From Antedon bifida (taxonomy: Eukaryota; Echinodermata; Crinoidea; Comatulida; Antedonidae), in NCBI GenBank assembly GCA_963402885.1, contig OY727098.1, positions 3,591,001-3,655,000 on the forward strand: DNA of 64,000 nt. Reading direction: 5' to 3'. Shown here in pieces: positions 11,456 to 23,793 of the stretch. How positions within the stretch are numbered: the stretch's first letter is position 1; each line of letters begins with the position of its first letter. Under the pieces are notes generated by a model. It was not told the DNA's origin. It ran no database searches and saw only the letters and a list, made by a program, of their open reading frames with translations. The position numbers and the translations under genes were made by a program.

Positions 11456-11919
11456 TCACTCATTCACACCTTCATTTTACTCATATGCTATCTTAACTGT
11501 CATTTTCTCATGTGCGGTAAGTTTAGACTTAGTCATCAATGTCTTTCTGACGGTTACTGTCTTTCATCATTCTACTCATCCTCATTTTCTGTATCATTTC
11601 ACTTCAATAGTAATGTTGACAAGCATCTACTGATAGTTGCAATCTTTCATTCCTGATTTTAATGGACTTCTAAAAAAAACAGCATTCGCATCATGGAGGC
11701 AATAATTGTTTAAATGTAAAAGTGTAAAACTTGCCATTATACTGATTACATTCAAAAACATTTAATTGAAAAGTATTCTATTTTGTTTTTTACAGATTGA
11801 TAATGATTGACAGAAGGCAGAGACAGTGGACAGGAATTCATTGGAGTTTACTTGAATTCATTGGAGTTTACTTGAATCATAGTACCAAGTTGACAAAAGT
11901 CCAATTTGAGTTGAACACA
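11456..11919. other. unique DNA with a 20-bp direct duplication
   Basis: GAATTCATTGGAGTTTACTT occurs twice head to tail at about 11834-11875. Nothing else is supported. Confidence 0.5.
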
Positions 11920-11985
11920 GTGCTAGTGGTCCAATGGTAGAGTGCCCACATTTCAACAGAAAGCCTGAGGTCAAATTTCATAGAC
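11920..11985 (+). repeat. tRNA-like SINE head
   Basis: GTGCTAGTGGTCCAATGGTA resembles the D-arm and box A of glycine-type tRNAs. A box-B-like GAGGTCAAATTTC follows at 11967. It is decayed and has no cloverleaf closure. Confidence 0.4.
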
Positions 11986-13924
11986 ATAATGACAGAATCA
12001 TTCTCATCAGCTCTTTTATAGGCTTTATCTTCATTTACATCATAAAAATACATCATTATTTCATTTATTGTTTTTTGATTGGTTATTTGTTTTATTGATT
12101 GATTTGTATTGATTAATTAAACGATTGAATGGTCAGTTGTTTGGCAAATTGACTTGACCAAATATATACATAATTATGAATGTTGATTTTTTATTATTTA
12201 TGATTAGTGTATGCTCTGTGTATTTTGTGGACGTTAACGAATCTAATTTGAATTTCAAAATGTATTAATTATTTAATTAGAAGGATGAGTTAGTTAAGAA
12301 ATATGCTTGGTTAAGCATGAATTTCTCATAATACTGTAATTTATCTTCCTTTAAAGCGATGACAAAAACAAAGATGACTTGATGTTTACTTGGTAATTGT
12401 GACCTTTGACATAATTACAGATATACATTATGTGAGTTCCTGGCTGAGTAACGTTTTTCTTACTTCATTTGATTTATTATGTAAAATCTGGTAGTGAGAA
12501 ATTGATATTTTTTTGGAAAGCAATTTTATTAAAATTACTTAAAAGCTTTCACAGTCATACAATTTTGCAAAATGGTAAGAATTTTGGACGTTATTATTAT
12601 TCAAAAATATTAATATGAAAAGCAAAATTGAACGACTGACTTATAAGTTTTGGTAGTAGCTATGAAAATGAACAATAATAACGGTTGTCTTTAGTGCCTA
12701 ATACAATTTTTTCTAGAAGCAGACAGCAAAAATGCTGAAAGAAACCCTGGAATATACTAAAAGCAACCAATAAATTATGACATCATGATGAAGTTGACGC
12801 AGAGGAGCATTTTTTTCACTGAATTGTTCTCCAAATGAGAGCTTGTCAGAACAAAACTTTAAGTTTAAATGAAAAAGGCATCCAACAAAAGTCAAATTTA
12901 AAGTTAAACATAAAACAGATCAAATTAGTTAGCAATAAAAGGACAAAAGTAGTTTGTAAAAGATCTTTGATAAAAATAATCAAATGACGGTGTTCAGAAT
13001 ATAAAAATAGCTCTAAATCATCTATGCCTTTCTCATATTATTAATTTTACTCGTATAGGCTTAAAAATTACAATAATTTTAAGATTTTTTTTATAAAACC
13101 AACATTATCATTATTACTATTAAAGTGTATTTCGGTTTTTTTCACAGGAAAGTTTTTTGAATAAAAAAAAATTGTAATTCAAATAAAGCTTTCAACAGAA
13201 TTTTATGATTTAGCGTTTAGCTTCAATTTTCATGCATTGCACATATCCGAAGAATCAATCAGAAACTAATTTTCCCAACATGCCATAAACTTCATCTTTT
13301 TCCAATCGAAATTCAAATAGCAAATACATCGAGTCAAAATCGTTCTTAACGAGTCGCTTTCGGATATAAAAACCAACACCAACTTAATTCAACTGATTGG
13401 ATATAACACATTAAAATTGCATTGGACACAAAACTATTAATTAACAAAATGATAAATTGAAATTGAATTATCCAAAGGAAAGAAATTCATATACAGTAAA
13501 CCAATGCCGGCCATTCAAAATACTTTTAGTGACTGAGCGTTATACAGTGTGGCATTTTTATAAAATACCATCAGCACGTTGTACTGACTCAGACGATATA
13601 CATTTGTTTTTATATATTGAATGCACTGGCACAAAAGGTGTGAATGAACCCTATGTTGCATTAGAAACAAAGTCATAGGTATACTTGCTTGGGATTATCC
13701 AGTAGAAAAAGATCACATTTAGTTGGTAGATGCAGGGAGATTTACATCTCCCTGGTAGATACATATAAAGATGGGAAAGGGAGAATAATTTTATCCTCGA
13801 TTTAAATTTCACCTCCTTTAAATAATCCCTGGTGACACTCAGAGAGAAACGAGGAACCTTCTAAAGTTGAGCTATTGACAATAATCACAATTAAGCATGT
13901 AGGGAATTCATAGGGTCATTTATG
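11986..13924. other. A+T-rich unique DNA with one perfect hairpin
   Basis: A 9-bp perfect hairpin lies at 13733-13754: CAGGGAGAT, loop TTAC, ATCTCCCTG. A similar hairpin occurs at 39243-39262. No gene is supported. A 73-codon open frame at 13457-13678 has no start, splice or domain evidence. Confidence 0.45.
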
Positions 13925-14185
13925 GAGTTGGATAGGCAAGCGGTTAGGACACTTGGCTCTCATACAGAGAGACCTAGGTTCAATTCCCAACAACTCCCAG
14001 TCTACTCAGCTGTAAATGAGTACCTGGTTGAAAATACTAGGGAGGATAACGCGGTGTGGAAAAGAACTGGCCACCCTACCACATAATGCAGAGGCTTAGT
14101 AAAATTAGTTCCTAACAGCTAATTACCCTACGTTCAGGAATGATTACAGGACTTACCTGACATAGGGTCGTACAAAAAATAATTG
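13925..14185 (+). repeat. tRNA-derived SINE, fairly complete
   Basis: The head contains a box-A-like TAGGCAAGCGGTTAGG and a clean box B, GGTTCAATTCC, at 13978-13988. The body includes CTCAGCTGTAAATGAGTACC, GGATAACGCGGTG and CTACCACATAATGCAG, ending near CATAGGGTCGTAC. Retained CpGs and a nearly intact box B suggest that this is one of the younger SINE copies here. I do not assign a named family. Confidence 0.65.
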
Positions 14186-14994
14186 AAGCATAAAACTGTA
14201 CTTTCTTTGAAAATGTAAAAGCTTAATGTATAAATGTTGATTATATAATGATGGGGATGTTTTACTTTATCATTTTAATTTAGATTTTTGATTATATTAT
14301 TTGCATCTCCATCATCTCCAGCATTGTAATTTTTTCATTAATTTGCCTTTTGATTTTAAATATATACAATACTTACAAATTGATTTCTTAATACTTGTTT
14401 GGCCATATACAGTAAGTTTAAATTGATTCTGGCTATTGAGGGCAGTATTCACTTTGAATTTATAATTAGAAATATAAAAAAAGATTTGGATGGTAAAGTA
14501 TATTACAAATGCCTGCCATAATACCATGAAGTATTAGTACAATAAAGAATTTATAAATATGGATTTTCCTCTGAGATACGATGTATTTTGACTACAATAC
14601 GATTATTTTTTTTTGTTTACTAAAAAACATTAGAAATATTCTAAAAAATTAGATCCAAAATTCATTCATGTTTTTGGGGGACAATACATCTTTAAATCAA
14701 ACTACAATATAAAATACATATACACAATATTCATTAAAAAAAACACCCATTCCATCTTTTATGACCCCTAGTTCACCCTTTGGATTTACTAATGAAAGTA
14801 TATATACAGTACATTAATATTAATTTGAATTAAGTCACGGAGAGTTACATTAGTGTAAGCCTAATTTATTATTTCTAAGTTGAAGCATAATAATTTTGAT
14901 ATAAATTAATCTTTGCATATCTAATTTAAAATATATGACGGTTGGGTTTTCTTATTATTTATCGATAGATAGATGGAACATCATCATATGAAAT
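14186..14994. other. A+T-rich unique DNA, nothing recognised
   Basis: No supported feature. Confidence 0.5.
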
Positions 14995-15240
14995 TAGCTT
15001 TGAGAATTGTAAATACCGATGGGGGTAGCGTAAGGAATTTCCCCTTCCCTTGATTTATATCGTTCTTACTTGTACTAGGTCCCTTACCAATTAGAGTAAC
15101 CATCCCATTTAGGTACATTGGGACCAAATGAGTGGGAATTTTGTGTATATTGACATTAAGGTTAAATTGGCATTCAAACCTTTGAGGTTTAGGGAAGTAA
15201 CAATGGTAATTAATGAAAGAAAAAAGTTGAAAGTGAAAAT
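14995..15240 (-). repeat. probable minus-strand SINE
   Basis: On the minus strand a box-B-like GGTTTGAATGCC (15180-15169) is followed by CTCATTTGGTCCCAATGTAC, AAATGGGATG and TAAGGGACCTAGTAC. This is similar in order to the SINE body at 34.3-34.5 kb. The head is too decayed to define the left end. Moderate support only. Confidence 0.4.
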
Positions 15241-15921
15241 TGCTTGTGAAACATATATATATATATACATATATCATATCATACCATAATAATATACAAT
15301 AAATATTGAACAAAAACATTTTCAACTTAATATTAGGTTTAGGTTTCATTCATTAAACTGCCTATTTAGCAGCAGCAACGGTAAAACAAAGTTTGCATTA
15401 AATCGATACGCTGAGTATTGTTTTAACCATGTGGGCATCTCCAATCATCGCACTCAAATTGGTAAACTTTGCAGATTTGCTTGCGATGGATTGCGGCACC
15501 TTAACTTAATTTCATCAAAGACATAGCGATTCATTAGACAATATGCTTTACATTACGTCTCTATACATTTAGTGATGTGAAGATGAGGGTTAAAAAATAA
15601 TAAAATATGTTAATAACAATCAGGAAATGTCCTAACTAACCGAAAGAAAAAGTTTAAGAAACAGAAAGTGAAACAGATCCTTGCATCATACACCAGTTAT
15701 AAGACACATCATATATTGAACCTCAAATGGAATACATAGTTTCTACTCTACTAATACTGTATACAAGAACTATTTACTTTCAAGATATCATGAATGTTAA
15801 ATATATATTTCATAAGACCAGTTAAGATTGGATAAAGTGGTTTAAATAGAAATTGTAGCTTTGTTTTCTTTTATTTATTATTAGTTTATGTTTTTTTTTC
15901 TTTTTCATATTTAATGTTATA
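15241..15921. other. unique DNA, nothing recognised
   Basis: 15361-15550 is more complex and less A+T-rich than its surroundings, but no coding or RNA signal was found. Confidence 0.45.
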
Positions 15922-15980
15922 TCAGCATTGAACCTTGAATTGGAAGGCAAACACGTTAACCACCAAGTTACAGATCCAAC
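15922..15980 (-). repeat. tRNA-like SINE head
   Basis: Minus strand: TGTAACTTGGTGGTTAACGTG resembles box A and the D-arm, and AGGTTCAATGCT (15934-15923) resembles box B, spaced about 30 nt. No body was recognised. Confidence 0.4.
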
Positions 15981-16679
15981 TTATTTCTAGGTTTTACCAT
16001 TTTCGTCTGCCAATGCATTAACATATAGACACCAAACATAATTACCTTAGAAAACTTTTGTTCCTGGATAAAAAGGCATGCATGTTACAAATTCCATGAT
16101 CATTGCTTTCCCTACCCCTATGCAAATTGTCTGTTCCACTCCTGCAATTTTCAAAAATAATATACATATACATTAATAATATTAATGTTGAAATATGCAT
16201 AATTTATTCACATTTGCTTCATAGATTAGTAAATATTTAAGTTCATTATAAATAATTGAAAACATATCAACAATTTATATCATTAAAGGTGTTGGAGTAA
16301 AACTATTTAGGAATAGTATGATAGGAACCGCACACCTATATGGTGCAAAGTGTCATTTCCATCTATATGATGTTCAAAATGTATTATAAAGTATGAAAAT
16401 ATAAGTTATTATATAAAATAGTATTATAGTTTGATTAGTTGATTAAATGAGATCAAACTATTGTTTTTAAATCTGGAGGTTGTAATACAAAAATAAAAGA
16501 AATTTTCCAAAAAAAATGACTGGGGTAATAATGTTCAGTGCATTGAGAGCTTGCTTATATGTGCTATATAAGAATGAACTATTATTATTATTATTCTATC
16601 ATATATATTTCATATAGAGAAGGTTTGAGCCTGATAAATGGTAAGTTTGTAAATTGTATGTAAATTATACCCAACAATA
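15981..16679. other. A+T-rich unique DNA, nothing recognised
   Basis: A short (TTA)n tract lies near 16580. Nothing else is supported. Confidence 0.5.
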
Positions 16680-17540
16680 TGTGATTATTCATCGCTGATA
16701 AGCCATTGCGATCTTGGGTTTAATATGTATGTAAATCAAGCCTTACACGTCCCAGAGTGTTGATGTTGTTTTTGATCAACATTATCGTGAAACGTTCGAA
16801 GCTTTGTACACGTTTGAAATTTCAAGCTTCAGTTGTTCCCACTGTTGTATGATAGCCGAACAGTTACATTAAATTTTGATCGATGCCTAGTTACTGCTAT
16901 TATTACAATTATTAACGAAATGACCATTTTCAATTCTGTTGTTATTGTATCAAGCCTTCGGTATAGTAGCTCTTATCATTAAACTTGTGTTTTTCTTGCA
17001 TTGTCTGCACAGGAATTTAAGAGGCTCTTCCAATCAACTCTCAATCAAAAGCTTGGACACTATTATGGGATGGAACGTGTTCTGATCAATATATACACCT
17101 TCACCAGTGATACGATTGCGTGTCACGGTAAATTTCCCCCGAGGCTGAAGAATTAGCTCCAATTTCGCACAATAGAGTATCCCACCATGAATTCCTGGCA
17201 ACAAATTAATATTGCAAGATGGTATATAATCGCACGAATATCATCATACGGCACATTAATAATGAAAAAATCAACTGAATAATCGAGAACCCAATTTCAA
17301 TTCAATGATTTTTAATCTGGCGGCGGGGCGTGCAATGATTTACATGTATTGTTATTTGCAGGATGCGATGTCAAACGAAAGGCTAAACTGAGATTATACT
17401 AGAATAAGTATTATTACTGGCTGTAATGCCATATTAATGGAGCATTAGTGCCATGAGGCAGACGCTGATGATTAAGAGGGCGAACTTATTGTATCAACAA
17501 AGACAATGATGTTGACATTTCAGATGATGCTTCTTAAAAG
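16680..17540. other. complex unique island, possible conserved non-coding DNA
   Basis: This stretch is non-repetitive, has more balanced base composition and more CpG than its surroundings, and contains no open frame. It carries ATTAAT- and TAATGA-type homeodomain cores (for example around 17250-17310 and 17430) and GATTTTTAATCTGGCGGCGGGG at about 17308. The even mixture of bases is what conserved enhancers look like, but conservation cannot be seen from one sequence. Confidence 0.25.
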
Positions 17541-17859
17541 GACAAAAATTAAGATATGTTTGATTATCTAAAGCATTTTTTTTTTTCATTTAACAGATTT
17601 ATCTTTATTAATAAAAGGCTAATAAAACAGATCTTTAATGACAAATTTACAAAATATTATCAGAATTTTGCAACAAATTTTACGATAATAAATATTTGTA
17701 AAAATAAAAATTCTTTAAGAATGTTTTGTCTTGATGTAAAATCTTTAAATTAATATTTTTATAGATTAGCAGTAAATTAGATTGTTTAGATTGTATTGAA
17801 CAATATCAGCGTATTTTAAATTGGAATAGTTAGAAGCTTTGCATACCTATAGTTGTAGT
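17541..17859. other. A+T-rich DNA, nothing recognised
   Basis: A chance 65-codon open frame of very A+T-rich composition has no domain. Confidence 0.5.
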
Positions 17860-18296
17860 ATGGCAAGGTGGTAAGTATGGCAAGGTTTAAGTATGGCAAG
17901 GTGGTGGTAAGTATGGCACGGTGGTAAATATGGTAATGGTAAATATTTTAGTATGACAAGGTGGTAAGTATGGCAAGGTGTAAGTATGGCAAGGTGGTGG
18001 TAAGTATGGAAAGGTGGTGGTAAGTATGGCAAGGTGGCAAGTATGGTGCATTGGTGGTAAGTATGGCAAGGTGATAAATATGGCAAGGTGGTGGTAGTAT
18101 GGCAAGGTGGTAAATATTGCAAGGTGGTGGTAGTATGGCAAGGTGGCAAGTATGGTAAGGTGGTGGTAGTATGTCAAGGTGGTAAGTATGGTGCATTGGT
18201 GTTAAGATGGCAAGGTGGTGGAAGTATGGCAAGGTGGTAAATATGATAAGGTGGTGGAAGTATGGCAAGGTGGTAAATATAATAAGGTGGTAGTAA
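17860..18296 (+). repeat. GGCAAGGTGGTAAGTAT satellite, left block
   Basis: Short units built on GTATGGCAAGGTGGT repeat throughout with variable GTG insertions, at 16-22 bp spacing. The array is interrupted at about 18297 by a LINE tail and resumes at about 18658. Several minus-strand open frames rich in His, Tyr and Leu are by-products of the repeat. Confidence 0.95.
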
Positions 18297-18660
18297 TTAT
18301 AAAAATTAAGTGGCCGTATACAATCAGAAATATAGAACTATATAGCAGAACGAAAGAACTAAAATGGTCAAACATAATAAGGAAAAGAAAATACAAATGG
18401 ACCGGACATATGCTAAGGCTTCCGATGGACACTCCAGCCAAATTAGCGTTGACAGAATCCATTCGAAAAGTTAAAAGACCAGTGGGCAGACCAAAAACTA
18501 CCTGGATAGGAAACATAAATAAAGAACTCAAAAAAGCAAATACATCGATCGCAAAATTAATGACAGACCATCAGACCACCGAAAGAGAGTCATGGAAACG
18601 ATTAGCGTACGCAATGTCTACCCAAGACGAATAGCGTAACGGATGATGATGATGATGATG
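18297..18660 (+). pseudogene. 5'-truncated LINE: reverse-transcriptase C-terminal tail
   Basis: An open frame from within the satellite to the stop at 18632-18634 encodes, from about 18304, a tail with KYKWTGHMLRLP, KRPVGRPKTTW and ERESWKRLAYAM. The ordered motifs GH.LR, GRP..TW and R..W are typical of the extreme C-terminus of non-LTR retrotransposon reverse transcriptases. The frame is intact and is followed at 18643 by a (GAT)n tail, the kind of short tandem 3' end used by several LINE clades without poly-A. I infer a 5'-truncated insertion into the satellite. No clear target-site duplication was found. The clade is not assigned. Confidence 0.75.
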
Positions 18661-19328
18661 GCAAGGTGACAAGTATGGTGTGTTGGTGTTAAGATGGCAA
18701 GGTGGTGGAAGTATGGCAAGGTGGTAAATATGGTAAGGTGGTGGTAGTATGTCTGCATGGCAAGGTGGTAAGTATGGCAAGGTGGTGGAAGTATGACAAG
18801 GTGGTAAATATGATAAGGTGGTAGTATGGCAAGGTGGTAAGTATGGTGTTAAGATGGTAAGGTGGTGGTAGTATGGCAAGGTGGTAAATATGGTAAGGTG
18901 GTAGTATTGCAAGGTGGTAAGTATGGTGTGTTGGTGTTAAGATGGTAAGGTGGTGGTAGTATGGCAAGGTGGTAAATATGGTAAGGTGGTAGTATTGCAA
19001 GGTGGTAAGTATGGTGCGTTGGTGTTAAGATGGCAAGATGGTGGAAGTATGGCAAGGTGGTAAATATGGTAAGGTGGTAGTATTGCAAGGTGGTAAGTAT
19101 GGTGTGTTGGTGTTAAGATGGTAAGGTGGTGGTAGTATGGCAAGGTGGTAAATATAGTAAGGTGGTAGTATTGCAAGGTGGTAAGTATGGTGCATTGGTG
19201 TTAAGATGGCAAGATGGTGTAAGTATGGCAAGGTGGTAAATATGGTAAGGTGGTAGTATTGCAAGGTGGTAAGTATGGCGCGTTGGTGTTAAGATGGCAA
19301 GATGGTGGAAGTATGGCAAGGTGGTAAA
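18658..19328 (+). repeat. same satellite, right block with 88-bp higher-order unit
   Basis: Blocks starting GTAGTATTGCAAGGTGGTAA begin at 18901, 18989, 19077, 19165 and 19253, exactly 88 bp apart. Each contains the shorter GGCAAGGTGGTAAGTAT-type subunits plus one GGTGTTAAGATGG segment. The left block lacks this regular 88-bp order, so homogenisation acted mainly on the right side of the LINE insertion. Confidence 0.95.
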
Positions 19329-21260
19329 TGTCATTTCTATCCATCATTGGGTTTAAAAGACGTTGATACAATTTCTATTTTCAATTTATTTCAGAATTAA
19401 GTCACCTATGACCAATTAAGTTTTGTAAAAGGTTAATTGGTTAATTTGTAAACTAGTGACCAATACACAACCAAATATAGTAACTGGTCTCAATTTAATT
19501 TGTGCGTATTTTTTTTAATCTCTACTTGTTATCATATCATGTTGTCATTTAAGGAGAATAATAATATTGAAATTAGGCAAGTACGTTAATCGATTACTCC
19601 CCCATATATCCTTTCTACCAACTCCATTATCATCTGTCACCAGCATCCGTGCAACTTACCATCATCTTTATCTCTTAGCTAATTGCCTTACCTTAACATC
19701 TAATCTATCATCTTAATCAACGATCACTAATAATTATTTGTTAGAGATCACGATTAGTGAGTTTCCCTATGTATACGAACTGTTTTGATAAACATTATTA
19801 TTAAATTGAGACTAAACATATTGTTAAGTCTTTGCACTCATCTGTATCGGATGTTTAAGGTCGTCTAAGATTACTTCGTGATTCAATTTGAAATTAAGTA
19901 ACACAAATTGATGCTGCGTTCCAACATAATTTCATTATCGTCTTCCATATGTCAAATTTTAAAACCTTTAAAAATGTTTTTAAATCATTTATATTTTATT
20001 AATATTATTAATTTTGTTTTGAATTAATTAATTAAGTATAAATATAGATATTTTTCCACTGGAATCCTGAATTCTCTCCTATGCATAGGTAAAATAAATT
20101 AATTAAAAGGAAACAAAAAAACAAACAAATAAATATGTTATAAAAAATAGAATGCAAACTAGTTTGTCTATCTCTATAAAAATCTAAAACAATATAAATA
20201 CGTCTGTTTATAATTCATGATTTCAGTTTCTCTAAAAATAATGTTTCAAATAAATAAATACAAATAATTTCTTGCATTTCTAATAAATAATGTGAAAACG
20301 ACTTTTTTTTCAATCTATTTGTATGCATCTTTCTATGTATTCATACAAAACTGATCAAAATGATTATTTAAAAACATTCAAAATCTGTTATTTGACATTT
20401 GAAAGCAAAATACTAAGTTTAAAGTTCAATATTGAAAATGCAGATCACGAACAATTTAAAACATTGCTAATAATTTAAAATTAGGCAAACGACTTAAAAT
20501 TTTATAATCTGCAACCATTTCTTAAGGTAATTGCTATAACTCATGACAAAGATCCGTTCTGGTTTTAAGAATACACATTTTATATGGCCATTAATTAATG
20601 AAAAAAAAATCAAAATGTCCCTCCCGATAGCTAGCAGCGAATAACTCCACATAAGACAAATGGACCGCCAGTGCTAACCTTCTTTTTATGACCTTCTATA
20701 ACAGCACATAAAAAAAATTGCTTTCGTAACATAACAAATTTTAACCCAATACAACATATAACTATTAGTATAAACTGCTTTCAAAATTCATTTCAACAGA
20801 CTGAGCATTAAAAATAATTAAACCTTGTACATGATATGTAGTGGAATTGTAGCTTTGTGGTAATTATGTTATGGTTGTTTACCGATCCTAGAGTATTTGG
20901 TTAAAATCATGGTACAATCTCAGTATTCTCATGGCCAAAACATTATTTTAAAATTTTGTAGTTTAAACATTTAACATATTCAAATGAATAACTAGCAAAT
21001 TATAATAATTATTGTTTTTTTTAATCCCTTATAATTGTATTAGATTTAAAATTATTAACTTTTATTTCACTATTATGTTATTTTGAATTGGGATACAACA
21101 TTTTAGGTATAATTTCTGATATAAATAAAAAATCAATTGACATTTGCCTAAACTTCATTTTCTCAGAATTTTAAGAAGCTGAGCATAATTGTTGTTAGAA
21201 ATTTATTTATTTGGTCTGTTTTTATTCTGTCAAACTACTAAATGTAAATGTGTTCTCTAG
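19329..21260. other. A+T-rich unique DNA, nothing recognised
   Basis: No coding, RNA or repeat signal supported. Confidence 0.5.
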
Positions 21261-21405
21261 AAAATGATTAAATTGGATCATGCCCTCTACAGGCCCATGG
21301 AAGCAGTGCCTACAATGTTTACCATAACAGGAGGTGACCCGTACTCCAATAGTTTTCTTCAATTGTCTTTCAAAACTGTACCAACGGAAGGACAAGACAA
21401 TGAGA
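21261..21405 (+). CDS. candidate internal coding exon, product unknown
   Basis: A 145-nt open segment lies between acceptor TGTTCTCTAG (AG at 21259-21260) and donor GAGA|GTAAGC (GT at 21406). An alternative acceptor, CCCTCTACAG, ends at 21292. The frame reads KMIKLDHALYRPMEAVP, then TMFTITGGDPYSNSFLQLSF, then KTVPTEGQDNE. Base composition is near 45% G+C against about 30% around it, and the residue mix is protein-like, unlike the other open frames here. The tail loosely recalls the stretch before the QPLEI motif in VPS13/chorein proteins. That is from memory and weak, so no name is given. No flanking exons were identified. Confidence 0.35.
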
Positions 21406-23793
21406 GTAAGCATCTAGCCACAGGACATAGACAAGATGGCACAGGCTAGGCAGGTTGTGCCTTCCCACACATGAGAGCTATTCATTACTTTTATACCATC
21501 TATAGAACTTTGATGCTCTCAGCTTTCCTTACAATGTTATACGGCGGCGAGTGAGGTTGTGGCTCATCTGGTCTGCACATGGACCTTTGCCCACAAAATC
21601 TAATCACAACATTTTACATATACTTGATTGATGATTCTGTATACTTCTGGTTATTCATGATAAAAGCCGAGGGCATCACTTTAGGCTGTTCTATATTCTA
21701 CTTTCATTAGCCCTATTTAAGAATGTACACATATTTACGAAAGTAGAACATTCCTTACAGGTTGATTGGATATTACAAACAGTTCATCTTCTCTCGTGTT
21801 TTTTGTTGGACACGTTCAAGAGGAAGTAATAAACGTGGAACATTGTCAGATTAAATGACTGTATAATTATATTATTTATTATGTATTATCTATCTATTAT
21901 AACTGACCTACTTTCCACTTGTCTCGTTATACTTAAACTATACTATTATCAATTTCAAGATACAGATTTGCAATATTGTTTGCTCAAGTTCGTGGGCAGG
22001 TTGAGGTGGATTTGAGGCTGGTGATTATCTAGTTGCTGATATCAGAAGAATTGACAGTATTAAGATAGGTGTTTTTTGGCCATGTCGAATACTACTACTA
22101 ATTTTAAGTTTGCGATAATTTATGTTACAGAATGGCTTCATTGTACAACCCAAAAAAAAGACGTAGTAAACAGGTTTCGAGAAATGTCACACATTATTGT
22201 AAATAATATCATAGAAACTCTGAAAGGTTGTTTGTTCATAGAAAAACATTAAGTAGGAGATACTCCCCCATAAATGTCTATTCTCCAAGATAAACCTCTT
22301 ATTTTAATTATTTAATTCACTTGCTTCCAGAAGTTAATAAAGTAAACTGGATCTTCCAATGAGGATTTACTTTTACATGTCACTGTTTTGAAAACAACTT
22401 ATTCCTAGAAACCCTTTTAATAAATGAAGATATATGTTACTGAATAAGGATGCACTATACCATGTCTAAGTAATCACTTACAAGGTTGCTTATAATTTTA
22501 TTTTTTATGTTGTGTCTGGATTGCTAATTTTTCACATTTAAAAACATGTAAAATGTTTTATATTCTATATCATTCTAATATAATGTATAAAATTTACATT
22601 TTATTTAGTCATCGTTTATAATTACAATTTCAGTATATAATTGATGGCAAGGGTCTTGCATAAAGAAGTTTACAATTCTGTTTTCGCAGGACCCTTTTAC
22701 ATAAAAACATAAAATAATAAAAAACGACATAAATTAAATAAAAGTTAGTACAAACGACATTTCCTATATGCATTTTAGAGTTGTTCATCAGCATAAAGCG
22801 ATAAATAGTGTTTGGTAACATGTTTATTTATACGTTTATTTTTTCTTTCAAAAATATTCAGTTTATTACCGCCAGTACATGTGAATTCTTTTCACAACTT
22901 TGGTACATATGTGTATAAATTGTTGACTGAAAGTCAATCCTGTGAAGGTAATTTTGAATTCAGTTTCTGTTCTGAGGTTATGAGTAAAACTGGCACAGGA
23001 GAATGTGATCATTTTAACAATACTTTAAAATTAGTCGATTGTAATTTATGTTTTTGTTTTATATTTAGCCAATTCCAGGGGAACAATACATCTTGAAGGC
23101 TTGGTATCTATTAGTAGATGGCTAAGATACCAGGAGTAATGAACTAATAGTCTAATTAACTGAAGGAACATCATCAATAAAGAGCTGCAAGCTAGCTATT
23201 AGGCACACACAGTAACTAAATAGTGCATACATTGAAATGCACAGGAGAAATTACTTAAGTCTTGGTAAGTAGTTATCTCAAAGTGTTTCACGGAATGGAC
23301 AATTCTAACGAGGCTGCTTGATACATTTATATGCGATGCCTAGAAGCAATGCTCCACGTATGCGTTCATGGCTACAAATTGCTTCAACATCACGTTTGTT
23401 TTTGTGTGTTACTACTTCTTCTTGTCCGCTAATCATGGACGATTGCATGAGGTCATGTGGTTAATAGTAGGATGTGTACAATTGGTTCAGACTCCTAGAT
23501 AAGTTTTACTTTGAACTTTTGACCTTTTGAATTAAATCTTTTCGTTACGCAAAAACAAAAGCCGGCATACATAAAGACATGATTAAAGAATAATATATTT
23601 AAATATGTATTTGCATAATTTTGTATTTAAATTTAATGTGTGATAACATTTTGTATCTATCATTAAACTACATTGTCATACTGTATTTGCATTTGTAAGC
23701 TATTCGTAAACCACAAATTTGCATAATATGTATTTGCGAATATGTGTGTGTATTTATAACTTCTACTCTTCAACCTCTATAAGTAAAGATATA
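21406..23793. other. unique DNA, no supported gene
   Basis: 21430-21620 is less A+T-rich and contains a GGCACA...TGTGCC inverted repeat (21437-21460), but no continuing exon was found. The remainder is A+T-rich with no supported feature. Confidence 0.45.

Noticed and set aside
13925..13998. Possible functional tRNA gene (also 30181, 51392, 60605)
   Set aside because: Good box B but no closing acceptor stem. The sequence continues into SINE bodies.
17847..19334. Many minus-strand open frames rich in His, Tyr and Leu
   Set aside because: By-products of the GGCAAGGTGGT satellite, repeated every 88 bp.
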